64,000 nt of DNA from Sanderia malayensis. Taxonomy: Eukaryota; Cnidaria; Scyphozoa; Semaeostomeae; Pelagiidae. The position numbers and the translations under genes were made by a program. The notes under the pieces were generated by a model. That model was given only the letters and a program-made list of their open reading frames with translations. It searched no databases and was not told the origin of the DNA. Location of the stretch: positions 1 through 64,000 of the forward strand of contig RQOL01000383.1 in the NCBI GenBank assembly GCA_013076295.1, in the 5' to 3' direction. Positions 1 to 9,200 of this stretch are shown piece by piece; the first letter of the stretch is position 1, and each line of letters begins with the position of its first letter.

Positions 1-1
1 G

Positions 2-640
2 GAAACTAGAAAACAGGTTCAGGACATGCTTGACCAGGGGGTAATCCAACCGAGTAAAAGTCCGTGGGCCTCCCCTATTGTGCTTGTAAAAAAGAAGGAT
101 GGTAGCTATCGTTTTTGCATAGATTATCGCAAGCTTAATTCGGTCAGCAAGAAAGATGCGCATCCGTTGCCTAGGGTTGATGATCTATTAGATGCACTGC
201 ACGGCTCGTGCATTTTTAGTACTTTAGATTTACGTTCTGGCTATTGGCAGATTAGCGTTGATCCGCAGGACCGCGAAAAAACCGCTTTTATTACGCCCGA
301 CGGCTTATGGGAATTTCTCCGTCTTCCCTTTGGTGTTTCTGGGGGGTGTGCAACGTTCCAACGAGCGATTGAAATTGTTTTGTCAGGACTAACATATGAT
401 ACATGTTTATGTTATTTTGATGACGTCATCATACCGTCTTCTAGCATAGACCAACACTGCGAGCGGTTAGCCTTAGTATTGTCTCGTTTCCGCCAGCATA
501 ATTTGCGCGTTAAAGCCACTAAGTGTCATTTTGGTGCGGCTAGTGTATTATTTCTTGGTCACATAGTTTCCGCGCAGGGTATACACACCGATCCAAAAAA
601 CTGGAAGCTGTTTCACAGCTTTCCAATCCTACTAACGTAG
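2..640 (+). CDS. Reverse transcriptase domain (partial, 5' cut by window edge)
   Basis: This enzyme copies the element RNA into DNA. The frame is open from base 2; the ATG at 26 is only an internal Met, so I do not treat it as the start. Counting from that Met, the fingers block SPWASPIVLVKKKDGSYRFC is at residues 12-31. The first catalytic Asp lies in LDLRSGYWQI (D68), and the YFDD box, the family's YxDD with two catalytic Asp, is at residues 130-133 (bases 413-424). LGHIVS at about 177-182 marks the end of the palm. One block is unusual: where most Ty3/gypsy enzymes have a variant of N-A-P-A-T-F-Q, this copy reads SGGCATFQ (about residues 105-112). The last few codons before the stop at 638-640 follow the frame break at 595-600 and are not genuine Pol sequence. 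Confidence 0.9.
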   Translation, partial: ETRKQVQDMLDQGVIQPSKSPWASPIVLVKKKDGSYRFCIDYRKLNSVSKKDAHPLPRVDDLLDALHGSCIFSTLDLRSGYWQISVDPQDREKTAFITPDGLWEFLRLPFGVSGGCATFQRAIEIVLSGLTYDTCLCYFDDVIIPSSSIDQHCERLALVLSRFRQHNLRVKATKCHFGAASVLFLGHIVSAQGIHTDPKNWKLFHSFPILLT

Positions 641-993
641 AGCAGGTCCGATCATTTCTAGGGTTAGCAGGGTATTATCGCCGCTTTATTCCGCATTTTG
701 CTACCGTAACCGCCCCGCTTGTTGCGCTTACCAAAAAATCCGTCAAGTTTTCATGGGGTCAATTAGAACAAACCGCATTTAACACTATTCAAGCGCAGTT
801 GTGCAAGTCGCCTATTTTAGCGTATCCACGCCTTGATCAACCGTTTGTTCTCCAGACTGACGCTTCTGATTTAGGCCTTGGTGCCATCTTAACGCAATTT
901 AATTCCGCCGGGCAGGAACATGTTATTTCATATGCAAGTCGAACCCTTACTGCTCGCGAAGCAACTATTCTGCTACCGAAAAGGAAGCTCTAG
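601..993 (+). CDS. RT connection and N-terminal half of RNase H (frame 2 of broken pol)
   Basis: After the frame break the polyprotein continues in this frame. The conserved FLGLAGYYRRFIP block of the RT thumb/connection lies at about 655-695. The first RNase H strand follows, with its catalytic Asp in TDASDLGLGAIL (codon for the first Asp at 859). ISYASRTL is the next conserved strand. A Met at 799 could open a short frame, but it sits within the domain and is not a credible start. The frame ends at a stop at 991-993, reached only because of the second break near 963-964; homology leaves this frame at that point. RNase H removes the RNA strand of the RNA/DNA hybrid during reverse transcription. 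Confidence 0.82.
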   Translation: MEAVSQLSNPTNVEQVRSFLGLAGYYRRFIPHFATVTAPLVALTKKSVKFSWGQLEQTAFNTIQAQLCKSPILAYPRLDQPFVLQTDASDLGLGAILTQFNSAGQEHVISYASRTLTAREATILLPKRKL

Positions 994-1028
994 CTGTTGT
1001 TTTTGCGGTTGACCATTTTCGGCCTTAT

Positions 1029-2720
1029 TTGCTAGGCAAGCATTTCACCGTAGTGACAGACCATAGCGCGTTGCGTTGGTTAAACTCAGTCGAACCCAAG
1101 GGCCGCATAGCGCGTTGGCTTATGACCTTGCAAGAATACACTTTTGATATCAAGCATAGGCCCGGTTCCGCAAACGCTAACGCTGACGCGTTGTCGCGGT
1201 TTTTGCCCGAAAAGCCTAAAAACTCGGTTCAGACTTGCGCCACTACTGCTTCGCCGTCTTATAATCTTTTTGACGCACAGCGTAGCGATAGTCGCTTACA
1301 CACTATAATTGATTTGAAATTAGCAAAACTGCCAAAACCACCGCTATTTGCTTGGCGTAGTGACCCTGTATTAAAAGCCTTTTGGCATTGCTGGGACACC
1401 TTGCATATTGTAAACGGGTTGCTCGTTAAAAGTCCGCATGAAAAGCAATTGTTACCAGAGTACTCGTTTGTCATTCCGACTGAATTGATTCCATCGGTGC
1501 TGCACGGTATTCATAGCAACCCACTTTCTGGTCATCTAGGCATTAAGCGAACTATTTTACGCACCAAAAACCGTTTTTTCTGGCCTATGATGAAACAACA
1601 CATTGTTGATTTTGTTCGTTCTTGCCAAACTTGTGCGCAAAATAAATCCGACTTTAGTCGTAATCCTGCACCCATGCAGCCTTTAACCGTGAGTGAGCCT
1701 TTTGTATTTTGGGCCATGGACTATATGGGGCCACTCCCTGAAACCGCTAGGGGTAATAAACATCTACTCGTAGTTATGGACCATTTCACTAAGTGGTGCG
1801 AAATATTTCCCACGCCCGATCAAAAAGCACGCACCGTAGCCGAAATTTTAGTTTCTCGCGTTTTCAGTCGATTTGGTCCGCCTACTATTATTCATTCCGA
1901 CCAAGGCCGCAATTTTGAAAGTCACCTTATGCAGGAAATTTGCGATATAATGGGCACGCATAAATCACGCACTACTGCCTATCATCCGCAGTGTGACGGG
2001 CAGGTTGAGCGTCAGAACCGCACTATTCAAGACATGCTCGCGTCTATTGCGTCTGCGCATAAGGATGACTGGGATATTTGGGTAAGTCTTGTAGCTTACG
2101 CTTATAACACTAGCGTTCACGAATCTACTGGGTTTAGTCCATACGAACTAGTTTTCGGTCGCGAAGCGCGCACACCGCTGGAATTAGATCTTAGCTTACC
2201 ATTAAAAAACCCTTCTGATCAATCTGAATATTCGCAGACGATAAGACAAAAGCTGCAGAGTATCAAGCGGACTGCGCAACATAACTTAGATCAAAGTCGT
2301 GCTAGGCAGAAAAGTTATTACGATCGACGTGTAGCTGAATGGAATCCTCATCCAGTCGGTAGTTCCGTATGGCTGCGTCGCCCCAAAACGTGGAAGTTTG
2401 GGAAAAGGTGGCTCGGCCCGTACGAAATTCTTGACAACCGGGGGGTGAATTATTGGATACGTTGCGCAGACGGTAAAACTAAGGTAGTTCACCATGATAA
2501 TCTTAAGGTCAGCGTTGTGCCATCCGGGCGAGGTGAGCCGCACTGCCCAGTAACTGAGTCGGCAGAAAATCAAGTTGTGGTCGGGGAACCTGCTATTGTA
2601 GAGGAAAACACACCCTTGTTTGTTTCGAACCCTGAGCCTGTCCCAGGTATCCCGGCGGGTAGCCCTGTGCGCGGAAACCCTGTGCACCCCCTAATGACCG
2701 CACTCGACCCGCACGACTGA
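1029..2720 (+). CDS. RNase H C-terminal half and integrase with GPY/F module (563 codons)
   Basis: Homology in this frame starts at about 965, upstream of the first Met at 1029. Residues 1-60 finish RNase H, with catalytic Asp residues in TDHSALRWL (D11) and NADALSRF (D53). Integrase follows. Its zinc-binding module is H162-x6-H169-x29-C199-x2-C202. The catalytic core is D231, D291 and E327, with exactly 35 residues between the last two, the classic D,D35E spacing. A GPY/F module, which Ty3/gypsy integrases carry behind the core, is at about 459-492 (KRWLGPYEI). No chromodomain is evident; the last 65 residues are a Pro/Glu-rich tail. All catalytic and zinc residues are intact. The protein would insert the cDNA into host chromosomes. 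The stop at 2718-2720 lies 60 bases before the LTR. Confidence 0.92.
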   Translation: MLGKHFTVVTDHSALRWLNSVEPKGRIARWLMTLQEYTFDIKHRPGSANANADALSRFLPEKPKNSVQTCATTASPSYNLFDAQRSDSRLHTIIDLKLAKLPKPPLFAWRSDPVLKAFWHCWDTLHIVNGLLVKSPHEKQLLPEYSFVIPTELIPSVLHGIHSNPLSGHLGIKRTILRTKNRFFWPMMKQHIVDFVRSCQTCAQNKSDFSRNPAPMQPLTVSEPFVFWAMDYMGPLPETARGNKHLLVVMDHFTKWCEIFPTPDQKARTVAEILVSRVFSRFGPPTIIHSDQGRNFESHLMQEICDIMGTHKSRTTAYHPQCDGQVERQNRTIQDMLASIASAHKDDWDIWVSLVAYAYNTSVHESTGFSPYELVFGREARTPLELDLSLPLKNPSDQSEYSQTIRQKLQSIKRTAQHNLDQSRARQKSYYDRRVAEWNPHPVGSSVWLRRPKTWKFGKRWLGPYEILDNRGVNYWIRCADGKTKVVHHDNLKVSVVPSGRGEPHCPVTESAENQVVVGEPAIVEENTPLFVSNPEPVPGIPAGSPVRGNPVHPLMTALDPHD

Positions 2721-2762
2721 GGCAAAATCCGCCGTTGAGGTTTGGAGAACTTCTTTATAACT

Positions 2763-2780
2763 AAATTAAGGGGGGGATGG
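2763..2780 (+). promoter_or_regulatory. Polypurine tract, plus-strand priming site
   Basis: The purine run AAGGGGGGGATGG ends directly against the first TG of the LTR. This is where a retrotransposon keeps the RNase H-resistant primer for plus-strand DNA synthesis. Position and composition are seen directly; the role is known for the element class. Confidence 0.85.
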
Positions 2781-3073
2781 TGTAGCGTGCCGCTATTGTA
2801 GATTGCGGCATTCGTTGTAAGTATTGCCGCCAATAAGGCCGGCACTTAATGACACTTGATATTTTCTTATAACACTAAATATCTTCTTCTTATTTACTTT
2901 TAATACCTTCCTCGGCAGCCTTATAATATGTATATGAATTAGAATTGAACCTTGTACCTTGAGTAAATATATAACTTGGAGCTGAGCGTTAAAGAATCAG
3001 AATTATACAGTTACTGCTTAGAACGGTTGTCGTTTTGTGCTTGTTCTTCTCTCTGCGAATCCTAAACGCTACA
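2781..3073 (+). repeat. 3' long terminal repeat, 293 bp
   Basis: The LTR begins TGTAGCG at 2781 and ends CGCTACA at 3073. These are perfect 7-base inverted ends with the canonical TG...CA termini, and the left end abuts the polypurine tract. A TATA-like stretch (TTATAATATGTATATG) at 2921-2936 is a possible promoter element, but the U3/R/U5 borders cannot be fixed without the 5' LTR or transcript data. Bases after the end read CATAA; whether these are the target-site duplication cannot be tested because the 5' end is outside the window. Confidence 0.88.
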
Positions 3074-3649
3074 CATAAGTCACAAAACAAATTAACAGAA
3101 AATATCAAATTTTAAATACGCTTCTTTTAATAAGAACCATTATTAAACTTTATTGGAATATTGGGAAAATTGGATCAGCAGCACAACAAAACTGAAAATT
3201 GAGTTGGAGTTAGACCAGTGAACAAATTGTCTTTCGCAAACAAACTCTGTTTGCAAAATTTACTTAATTTTGTTAGTATTACGTATTATGGTAGCTGAAA
3301 ATAACAATTCTGAATTTCCAATTAGCTCCTCCCTTTTAAATAAAACTCAGATTCATTTGCTTCCAAAGGAGCATCTGGATTCAATTATTTGGGAATTTGC
3401 GGTATTTCTGTTGCGTGTTTCGTTGTCAGGAAAACAACTCTCGGCATCGAAATTTATTATTTATTATCTGAAATTCCTTATATTTTAGATAAAAAATTAG
3501 AATTTCACAATAAAATGTTTCTGATTTTGACTGTAAATAATGTTTAAACAAGTCAGTTATTCATTATCGTAATCAACATTTTGAATTTCGCGCCAAAATT
3601 CAAACAAAATAAGGCTCAGCCCTAGACCTCTAAATTACAATTATGTCGT
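3074..3649. other. AT-rich spacer with no recognised gene
   Basis: This stretch is AT-rich with homopolymer runs and no repeat period that I can see. A 72-codon open frame at 3270-3488 has no recognisable domain and is what chance gives in such sequence. The only local structure noted is a short hairpin at 3236-3254. Confidence 0.6.
3236..3254. repeat. Short perfect inverted repeat (7-bp arms, 5-nt loop)
   Basis: GCAAACA at 3236-3242 is the exact reverse complement of TGTTTGC at 3248-3254, with AACTC between. Arms this short occur by chance in AT-rich DNA, so no role is claimed. Confidence 0.35.
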
Positions 3650-4692
3650 AAAAGCCACAATTTATGGCCCCCAAACACCTAAATTTAAAAAAATAAGTTC
3701 AATTTTCAAGTTTAGCGCCCATAATTGTACTTCTTACTAAACTTGATGCAAATTGAAAGAGTTTGAAAATTAGCCTGAAACCCCCGTTTACCCTATTTTA
3801 TGCCCCCAAAACATCAAAATTTCTATAAATAAGTTCAATTTTCAAATTCAGCGGCCCGTGATTGTACTTCTTACTAAATTTGATGCAGATTGAACAAGTT
3901 TGAAAATTTGCCCAAAGCCCCTTTTTACCCCCTTTTATGCCCCCAAAACATCAAAATTTCGATAAACTACTTCAATTTTCAAATTCAGCGGCCCGTGATT
4001 GTACTTCTTACTAATTTTGATGCAGATTGAACAAGTTTGAAAATTTGCCCAAAGCCCCCTTTTACCCTCTTTTATGCCCCCAAAACATCAAAGTTTCAAT
4101 AAACTACTTCAATTTTCAAATTCAGCGGCCCGTGATTGTACTTCTTACTAATTTTGATGCATTTTGAAAGAGTTTGAAAACGTACCTAAAGCCCCTTTTA
4201 CTCCCATTTTATGCCCTCAAAACATCAAAATTTCACAAAGTAAGTTCAATTTTCAAATTCAGCGGCCCGTGATTGTACTTCTTACTAAATTTGATGCAGA
4301 TTGAACAAGTTTGAAAATTTGCCCAAAGCCCCCTTTTACCCCCTTTTATGCCCCCAAAACATCAAAGTTTCGATAAACTACTTCAATTTTCAAATTCAGC
4401 GGCCCGTGATTGTACTTCTTAGTAATTTTGATGCAGATTGAACAAGTTCGAAAATTTGCCCAAAGCCCCCTTTTACCCTCTTTTATGCCCCCAAAACATC
4501 AAAGTTTCGATAAACTACTTCAATTTTCAAAATTCAGCGGCCCGTGATTGTACTTCTTATTAATTTTGATGCATTTTGAAAGAGTTTGAAAACGTACCTA
4601 AAGCCCCTTTTACTCCCATTTTATGCCCTCAAAACATCAAAATTTCACAAAGTAAGTTCGATTTTCGAATTCAGCGGTCCAAAATCGTACTA
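3650..4692. repeat. 137-bp tandem satellite, about 8 copies, inner copies in a trimeric higher-order pattern
   Basis: The anchor TATGCCCCCAAAACATC (with variants) recurs at about 3665, 3801, 3938, 4075, 4212, 4349, 4486 and 4624, giving spacings of 136, 137, 137, 137, 137, 137 and 138. Each unit also carries CAGCGGCCCGTGATTGTAC. Three unit types follow each other. The copies at 4212 and 4624 share ATGCCCTCAAAACATC and TTTCACAAAGTAAG. The copies at 4075 and 4486 share the TTTTGAAAGAGTTTGAAAAC ending. The copies at 3938 and 4349 share TTTCGATAAACTACTTC. So the higher-order period is about 411 bp. The outermost copies are the most diverged, as expected at the edge of a satellite. The array ends by decay into the junction sequence near 4690. 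Confidence 0.9.
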
Positions 4693-5136
4693 GTTTCAGC
4701 CAGATTTCATCAAATCGGGTTTTTGATGATTTTTGCTTCCATTGGGAACTACTGACGCTGGGCTAGAGAGTGTACTAATCAAATTTAACCACAACTGGTG
4801 AATGCAAAGATACATGAAATAGAAAACCGTGATAAGACAAGGCATAAAAGATAATATTATATATTTTATGGAAAGACTATTTATTAATGGATATAAATGA
4901 ATTAGGAAACAAAAAATCTCAATAATTAGGGCTGCGTAGCAAATGTTGCGATTTGCTGCTGTGCAGCCATTGCGACTACAGGAGGCATAGCAGATTATGG
5001 ATACGGATGACTGATTGCGCAGTAAGGATATGCGCAACCTATACAGCAGTTCCTATTCAAATCAGTTAAACACAACGTTTAATACAGGGCAATTCACGTT
5101 TCAACATAGTGTTTAATAGAGGCATGAGTATGGGTT
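4693..5136. other. Non-repetitive junction between the 137-bp satellite and the minisatellite
   Basis: This is the only clearly non-repetitive DNA between the two tandem arrays. A 113-codon minus-strand open frame spans 4696-5037; it is hydrophobic in places but shows no domain, and its 3' end runs into decayed satellite, so I do not call a gene. On the minus strand at about 4930-4976 an Ala/Gln-rich frame (VVAMAAQQQIATFATQP then stop) has better protein-like composition and is preceded by pyrimidine-rich sequence ending in TAG, which could be an acceptor splice site. It is far too short to call. Confidence 0.5.
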
Positions 5137-5656
5137 GCACTTTTTCTTGTTTTCCAACTTTTGATGACCTCCCTCTTTTCATGACTTCCCACTTTTGATG
5201 ATTTCCACGATAGGTGTCTTCAAACTTTGGTAACTTCCAAGTTTTCTTCACTTCCCACTTTTTCTTGACTTCCCATTTTTTCTTCACTGCCCACTTTTAA
5301 AGAGTTCCCACTTTTTCTTGATTTCCCACTTTTTCTTCCCTTCCCACTTTTTATAGACCTCCCACTTTTGATGACTTCCCACTTTTTCTTGACTTTCCAG
5401 TTTATCTTGACTTCCCACTTTTTCTTGACTTCCCATCTTCTCTTGACTGCCCACTTTTAAGGACTTCCCACTTTTTCTGATTTCCCACTTTTTCTTCACT
5501 TCCCACTTTTTCTTGACCTCCCACTTTTGATGATTCCCATTTTTGGTGACTTATCACTTTTTATGAGTTCCTACTTTTTCTTCACTTCCCACATTTGCTG
5601 ACTTTCCACTTTTCATGACTTTCCAGTTTTCATGACTTCCCACTTTTGATAACTTC

Positions 5657-6262
5657 CACGTTAGGTGACTTCAAACATTGGTAAGTTCCAAAGTTTCTTC
5701 TCTTCCCACTTTTTTTTTACTTCAAACTTTTTCTTCACTGCCCACTTTTAAGGATTTCTCATTTTTTCTTGATTTCCCACTTTTGATGACTTCCCACTTT
5801 CGGTGACTTCCCACTTTTGATGACTTCCCACTTGTTCTTGACTTTCCACTTTTTCTTTACTTCTCATCTTCTCTTGACTGCCCAGTTTTAATGACTTCCC
5901 CCTTTTTCTTGATATCCCACTTTTTCTTCACTTCCCATTTTTTCTTGACTTCCCACTTTTGATGACTTCGCACGTTTCCTTGACTTGCCACTTTATCTTT
6001 ACTTGCCCCTTTTTCTTTATTTCCCACTTTTGATGATTCCCATTTTTGGTGATTTCCCACTTTTTATGAGTTCCTACTTTTTTCTTGACTTCCAACATTT
6101 GCTGACTTTCCACTTTTCATGACTTTCCAGTTTTCATGACTTCCCACTTTTGATAACTTCCCATTTTCGGGGACTTCCCACTTTTGATGACTTCCCACTT
6201 TTTCTTGTTTTCCACTTTTGATGACCTCCTACGTTTCATGACTTCCAACTTTTGATGACTTC
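5657..6262. repeat. 600-bp higher-order module, first of six copies
   Basis: Two CACGTTAGGTGAC markers about 600 bp apart enclose the same ordered series of variant units: CACTTGTTCTTGAC, CCCCCTTTTTCTTGAT, GCACGTTTCCTTGAC, CTTTATCTTTACTTGCCCC, TTTATGAGTTCCTAC and CATTTGCTGACTTTCC or close variants. The same series lies at about 8501-9101, 11427-12030, 18913-19514, 27299-27902 and 38796-39394, with marker spacings from 599 to 606 bp. Shared order of rare variants shows common descent of the block rather than independent mutation. Confidence 0.8.
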
Positions 6263-9200
6263 CACGTTAGGTGACTTCAAACATTGGTAAGTTCCAAAGT
6301 TCTCTTCACTTCCCACTTCTTTTTGACTTCCAATTTTTTCTTCACTGCCAACTTTTAAGGACTTGCCATTTTTTCTTGATTTGCCACTTTTGATGACTTC
6401 CCAATTTCGGTGACTTCCCACTTTTGATGACTTCCCACTTTTTCTTGACTTTCCACTTTTTCTTTACTTCTGATCTTCTCTTGACTGCCCAGTTTTAATG
6501 ACTTCTCACTTTTTCTTGATTTCCCACTTTTTCTTCACTTCCCAAATTTCTTGACTTCCCACTTTTGATGACTTCGCACGTTTCCTTGACTTCCACTTTA
6601 TCTTTACTTGCCCCTTCTTTCTTATTTCCCGCTTTTTATGATTCTCATTTTTGGTGACTTCCAAATTTTTCTTGAAATCCTATTTTTGGTGATTTCCCAA
6701 TTTTTATAAGTTCCCACTTTTTCTTCCCTTCCCATGTTCTCTTGACTGCCCAGTTTTAATGACTTCCTACATTTGCTTGGTTTCCCACTTTTTCTTGACT
6801 TCCCATTTTTTCCTGACTTCCCACGTTCGATGACTTCCAACTTTTGATGACTTCCCACTTATTCTTGGCTTCCCATTTTCTCTTCACCGCCCACTTTAAT
6901 GACTTCCCACTTTTGATGACTTCCCACTTTTTCCTGACTTTCCACTTTATTTTGACTTCCCACTTTTTCTTGACTTCCCATCTTCTCTTGACTGCCCAGT
7001 TTTAACGACTTCCCACTTTTTCTTCACTTCCCACTTTTTCTTTACTTCCCACCTTCTCTTGACTGCCCAGTTTTAATGACTTGCCACTTTTGCTTGATTT
7101 TCCATTTTTTCCTGACTGCCCACTTTTTCTTCACTTCCCAAATTTTCTTGACTTCCCACTTTTGATGACTTCCCACTTTTTCTTGACTTTCCACTTTTTC
7201 TTTACTTTTGATCTTCTCTTGACTGCCCAGTTTTAATGACTTCTCACTTTTTCTTGATTTCCCACTTTTTCTTCACTTCCCACATTTTCTTGACTTCCCA
7301 CTTTTGATGACTTCGCACGTTTCCTTGACTTTCCACTTTATCTTTACTTGCCCCTTTTTCTTTATTTCCCACTTTTATGATTCTCATTTTTGGTGACTTC
7401 CATATTTTTTTTGAAATCCCATTTTTGCTGATTTCCCAATTTTTATAAGTTCCCACTTTTTCTTCCCTTCCATGTTCTCTTGACTGCCCAGTTTTAATGA
7501 CTTCCTACATTTGCTTGGTTTCCCACTTTTTCTTGACTTCCCACTTTTTCCTGACTTCCCACGTTCGATGACTTCCAACTTTGATGACTTCCCACTTATT
7601 CTTGGCTTCCATTTTCTCTTCACCGCCCACTTTAATGACTTCCAACTTTTGATGACTTCCACTTTTTCTTGAAATCCCATTTTTGTGACTTCCCATTTTT
7701 CATGAGTTCCCACTCTTTGTTCACTACCCAATTTTTCTCTACTTCCCATCTTCTCTTGACTGCCCAGTTTTAATGACTTCCAATTTTTGCTTGATTTCCC
7801 ACTTTTTCTTGACTTCCCACTTTTTCTTGACTTCCCACCTTTGATGATTTTCAACTTTTTCTTGACTTTCTACTCTATCCTGACTTTCCACTTTTTCTTG
7901 ACTTCCCATTTTCTCTTGACTGCCCAGTTTTAAAGACTTCCCACTTTTTCTTGTTTTCCCACTTTTTCTTGACTTCCCATTTTTTCTAGACTTCCCACTT
8001 TTGATGACTTCCCACTTTTTCTTGACTTTCCACTTTATTTTGACTTCCCACTTTTTCTTGACTTCCCATCTTCTCTTGACTGCCCACTTTTAAGGACTTC
8101 CCATTTTTTCTTGATTTCCCACTTTTGATGACTTCCCACTTTCGGTGACTTCCCACTTTTGATGACTTCCCACTTGTTCTTGACTTTCCACTTTTTCTTT
8201 ACTTCTCATCTTCTCTTGACTGCCCAGTTTTAATGACTTCCCCCTTTTTCTTGATATCCCACTTTTTCTTCACTTCCCACTTTTTCTTGACTTCCCACTT
8301 TGATGACTTCGCACGTTTCCTTGACTTTCCACTTTATCTTTACTTGCCCCTTTTTCTTTATTTCCCACTTTTGATGATTCCCATTTTTGGTGATTTCCCA
8401 CTTTTTATGAGTTCCTACTTTTTCTTGACTTCCCACATTTGCTGAATTTCCACTTTTCATGACTTTCCAGTTTTCATGACTTCCCGCTTTTGATAACTTC
8501 CACGTTAGGTGACTTCAAACATTGGTAAGTTCCAAAGTTTCTTCACTTCCCACTTTTTTTTTACTTCAAACTTTTTGTTCACTGCCCACTTTTAAGGACT
8601 TCCCATTTTTTCTTGATTTCCCACTTTTGATGACTTCCCACTTTCGGTGACTTCCCACTTTTGATGACTTCCCACTTGTTCTTGACTTTCCACTTTTTTT
8701 TTACTTCTCATCTTCACTTGACTGCCCAGTTTTAATGACTTCCCCCTTTTTCTTGATATCCCACTTTTTCTTCACTTCCCATTTTTTCTTGACTTCCCAC
8801 TTTTGATGACTTCGCACGTTTCCTTGACTTGCCACTTTACTTTACTTGCCCCTTTTTCTTTATTTCCCACTTTTGATGATTCCCATTTTTGGTGATTTCC
8901 CACTTTTTATGAGTTCCTACTTTTTCTTGACTTCCAACATTTGCTGACTTTCACTTTTCATGACTTTCCAGTTTTCATGACTTCCCCTTTTGATAACTTC
9001 CAATTTCGGGGACTTCCCACTTTTGATGACTTCCCACTTTTTCTTGTTTTCCACTTTTGATGACCTCCTACGTTTCATGATTTCCAACTTTTGATGACTT
9101 CCACGTTAGGTGACTTCAAACATTGGTAAGTTCCAAAGTTCTTTTCACTTCCCACTTCTTTTTGACTTCCAATTTTTTCTTCACTGCCAACTTTTAAGGA

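Larger units (their letters stand above)
2..2720 (+). pseudogene. pol: Frameshifted pol of a Ty3/gypsy retrotransposon
   Basis: The polyprotein is readable through three + strand frames in order: from base 2 to about 600, about 601 to 964, and about 965 to 2720. Homology to retroelement Pol continues across each change of frame without loss of conserved blocks, so these are frame changes inside one gene, not separate genes. Break 1 is at the A-run 595-600, just after the end of the reverse transcriptase palm. Break 2 is near 963-964, within RNase H just before its Glu-Lys-Glu-Ala block. Each is explained by one missing A. No other internal stop or large deletion is visible, so the copy is either young or its breaks are consensus errors. 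The gene is also cut by the left window edge. Confidence 0.85.
1..3073 (+). mobile_element. Ty3/gypsy-type LTR retrotransposon, 3' part (pol domains + 3' LTR), 5' end outside window
   Basis: The order reverse transcriptase, RNase H, integrase, polypurine tract, LTR is diagnostic of Ty3/gypsy (Metaviridae-type) elements; in Ty1/copia elements integrase precedes reverse transcriptase. Gag, protease, primer binding site and 5' LTR must lie to the left of base 1. Only 60 bases separate the pol stop codon at 2720 from the LTR at 2781, so there is no room for an env gene and this reads as a plain intracellular retrotransposon. The reading frame is broken twice, each time by what looks like a one-base loss in an A-run, so as written the copy cannot make a full Pol. 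The surroundings (AT-rich spacer and satellites) fit insertion into repeat-rich chromatin. The clade within Ty3/gypsy was not resolved. Confidence 0.93.

Noticed and set aside
1259..1717. Minus-strand open frames of 71 and 61 codons opposite integrase
   Set aside because: Shadows of the well-supported + strand pol frame.
2286..2845. Minus-strand open frames of 133 and 91 codons opposite the end of pol
   Set aside because: They overlap the GPY/F module, the pol tail and the LTR start on the other strand, and carry no domain.
3270..3488. 72-codon open frame on the + strand in the AT-rich spacer
   Set aside because: No recognisable domain and no supporting context; a frame of this length is expected by chance.
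4696..5037. 113-codon minus-strand open frame in the junction
   Set aside because: No domain seen, 3' end lies in decayed satellite, and hydrophobic content follows from AT-rich sequence.
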